Assembly (NCBI RefSeq): GCF_028622875.1
Contig: NZ_CP117709.1
Coordinates: 868,001 to 932,000, forward strand
Reading direction: 5' to 3'
Length of the DNA stretch: 64,000 nt
Origin: Streptomyces sp. MMBL 11-1
Lineage (GTDB): Bacteria > Actinomycetota > Actinomycetes > Streptomycetales > Streptomycetaceae
Of this stretch, positions 63,108 to 64,000 are shown piece by piece. The position numbers were made by a program, and so were the translations under genes. The notes beneath the pieces were generated by a model. That model did not search any database. It was not told the origin of the DNA and saw nothing but the letters and a program-made list of their open reading frames with translations. Position 1 is the stretch's first letter, and each line of letters begins with the position of its first letter.

Positions 63108-64000
63108 TCAGAGCAGGCCGTGCAGCCGCAGGTCGGCCACGCACTTGGCGAGGTACGGAGGCGAGAGCGACGGCACCCGCCCCTCCCCCACCCCGAGGGC
63201 GCCGACCGCCGTGCTGAACCGGGTGGCCGGCACGGCGGAGCCCGCCCTCGGTACGCCCGGCCGGGCGTACGCCCGCATCAGCGGCAGCAGCGACAGCCGG
63301 CGCTGGTGGTCGGGCAGACCGCGCAGAGCCGCCTCGGCGCGCATGTGCCACTGCTGATGGTCGTCGAACCGGGCGATCGGGTGGCCCGCGTCGATCAGCC
63401 AGTCCACGAACTCGTCCCAGGAGATCCCGTCGTCGTGGGCGTTGACCGCGTTGTAGGTGACGTACCCGTCCTCGTTCCCGGCGCTGAGCGCGGTGATCGC
63501 GGCGGCGGTGAAGTCGACCGGCAGACCGCTGTAGTGCGCCCGCGAACGGCCGCCGTCCCGGTCGGGCCGGTAGAAGGAGCGCGGCGCCATGTGGGTCGTG
63601 AGGACGCTCAGGAGCAGCCGGCTGAACCGGTCGGTCAGGTTCAGCCCGCCCGGCAGGCTGCTGTGGGCCAGGATCATGTCCGGCCGGAACACCGTGACCG
63701 GCAGCCCCGCACTCTCGTGCGCCTCGCGCAGCAGGACCTCGCCCGCCCACTTGCTCGTGGCGTATCCGTTCGCGTCGGAGTCGTCCAGCGGCCGTACCGG
63801 GGACGCCGTGCGGATGTCGGCCGTCTCGTCGAGGAACGAGCCGTCGGGCAGCATCGCGGCCGCCACCGTCGACACATAGGCGAACCGCTTCGCCCGGCCG
63901 GTGAGCGCCAGCCTGATCAGCTCCGCCGTCGCGGCGACGTTCGGCGCGAACAGGCTCCGGTACGGCAGGACATGGTTGACCAGCGCCGCCGCGTGCACGA
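63108..64000 (-). CDS. Carboxylic acid reductase, C-terminal thioester-reductase domain (partial)
   Basis: The gene runs off the right edge; about 297 C-terminal codons are present. They form the NADPH-dependent thioester-reductase (R) domain of a carboxylic acid reductase, which releases an aldehyde from a carrier-bound acid. Visible: HAAALVNHVLPYRSLFAPNV, RFAYVSTVAAAMLPDGSFLD, the catalytic Tyr/Lys in NGYATSKWAGEVLLREAHES, LPVTVFRPDMILAHSSLPGG, RAHYSGLPVDFTAAAITALS, and YNAVNAHDDGISWDEFVDWL, ending VADLRLHGLL. This sequence pattern is that of CAR enzymes rather than of ordinary NRPS reductase domains. The adenylation and carrier domains must lie to the right of the window. Confidence 0.9.
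   Translation of the reverse strand, partial: VHAAALVNHVLPYRSLFAPNVAATAELIRLALTGRAKRFAYVSTVAAAMLPDGSFLDETADIRTASPVRPLDDSDANGYATSKWAGEVLLREAHESAGLPVTVFRPDMILAHSSLPGGLNLTDRFSRLLLSVLTTHMAPRSFYRPDRDGGRSRAHYSGLPVDFTAAAITALSAGNEDGYVTYNAVNAHDDGISWDEFVDWLIDAGHPIARFDDHQQWHMRAEAALRGLPDHQRRLSLLPLMRAYARPGVPRAGSAVPATRFSTAVGALGVGEGRVPSLSPPYLAKCVADLRLHGLL

Overview
The window is high-GC actinobacterial chromosome and almost certainly Streptomyces. The markers are a conservon (cvnABCD), an rbpA gene with a perfect sigma-R promoter, paired DasR-type sites at a family 18 chitinase, many GTG/TTG and apparently leaderless starts, and GTGA/ATGA-coupled operons. From memory the gene order (ptsI ... rbpA, fxsA, ppm ... 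rib operon, chitinase) resembles the S. coelicolor SCO1391-SCO1444 stretch, so most of it is core chromosome rather than a mobile island. I saw no insertion sequence, prophage, tRNA, rRNA or CRISPR array.

Layout. 1-9.2 kb: end of ptsI (PTS Enzyme I), a conserved hypothetical, acetoacetyl-CoA synthetase, a GH31 alpha-glucosidase, a Nudix hydrolase, a secreted D-Ala-D-Ala dipeptidase, a DUF962 membrane protein and a decayed thiolase fragment. 9.2-13.7 kb: conservon cvnA-B-C-D on the minus strand. 14.3-22.3 kb: a small membrane protein facing a three-gene SMC-like operon (kleisin-like, MksE-like and a 1590-residue SMC-like ATPase) with a coupled octapeptide-repeat mini-ORF inside it. 22.4-28.9 kb: a fused HyuA/HyuB oxoprolinase, then DUF4240, HEAT-repeat and ankyrin proteins. 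29.2-31.1 kb: a small membrane protein with an FtsK-like pseudo-ATPase. 31.2-35.7 kb: a MocR regulator divergent from a YczE-type membrane protein, GDPD phosphodiesterase and MFS transporter. 35.9-38.0 kb: rbpA, fxsA and ppm. 38.6-46.1 kb: amidohydrolase, Lrp regulator, small hypotheticals, acyl-CoA dehydrogenase, a Tat-exported C39-like peptidase and a P-loop kinase. 46.1-48.4 kb: a tiny leaderless ORF with a terminator hairpin, then an orphan EccA/CbbX-like AAA+ ATPase. 48.5-54.7 kb: an eight-gene minus-strand operon ribD-ribE-ribM-ribBA-ribH-hisE-hisG-PH-domain gene behind an FMN riboswitch. 54.8-64 kb: a chitinase with DasR-like operators, an SDR remnant, a ROK regulator divergent from an MFS transporter, an NCS2 permease, an LLM oxidoreductase and the 3' end of a carboxylic acid reductase gene.

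How the genes work together. ptsI, the GH31 enzyme, the chitinase and the ROK/MFS pair belong to sugar and amino-sugar use. The rib operon makes riboflavin from GTP and ribulose-5-phosphate and can import it through RibM, under one FMN switch; hisE/hisG appear to be co-transcribed with it. RbpA links oxidative stress (sigma-R) to core transcription.

Most worth a second look: the SMC-like complex, which lacks the Wadjet nuclease gene and carries Asp-Asn instead of Asp-Glu at Walker B; the repeat mini-ORF coupled between its subunit genes; the promoter/17-codon ORF/terminator module at 46.1-46.2 kb; and the degenerate FtsK-like protein with its small membrane partner. All functional statements rest on motif recognition by eye; no database search was run.
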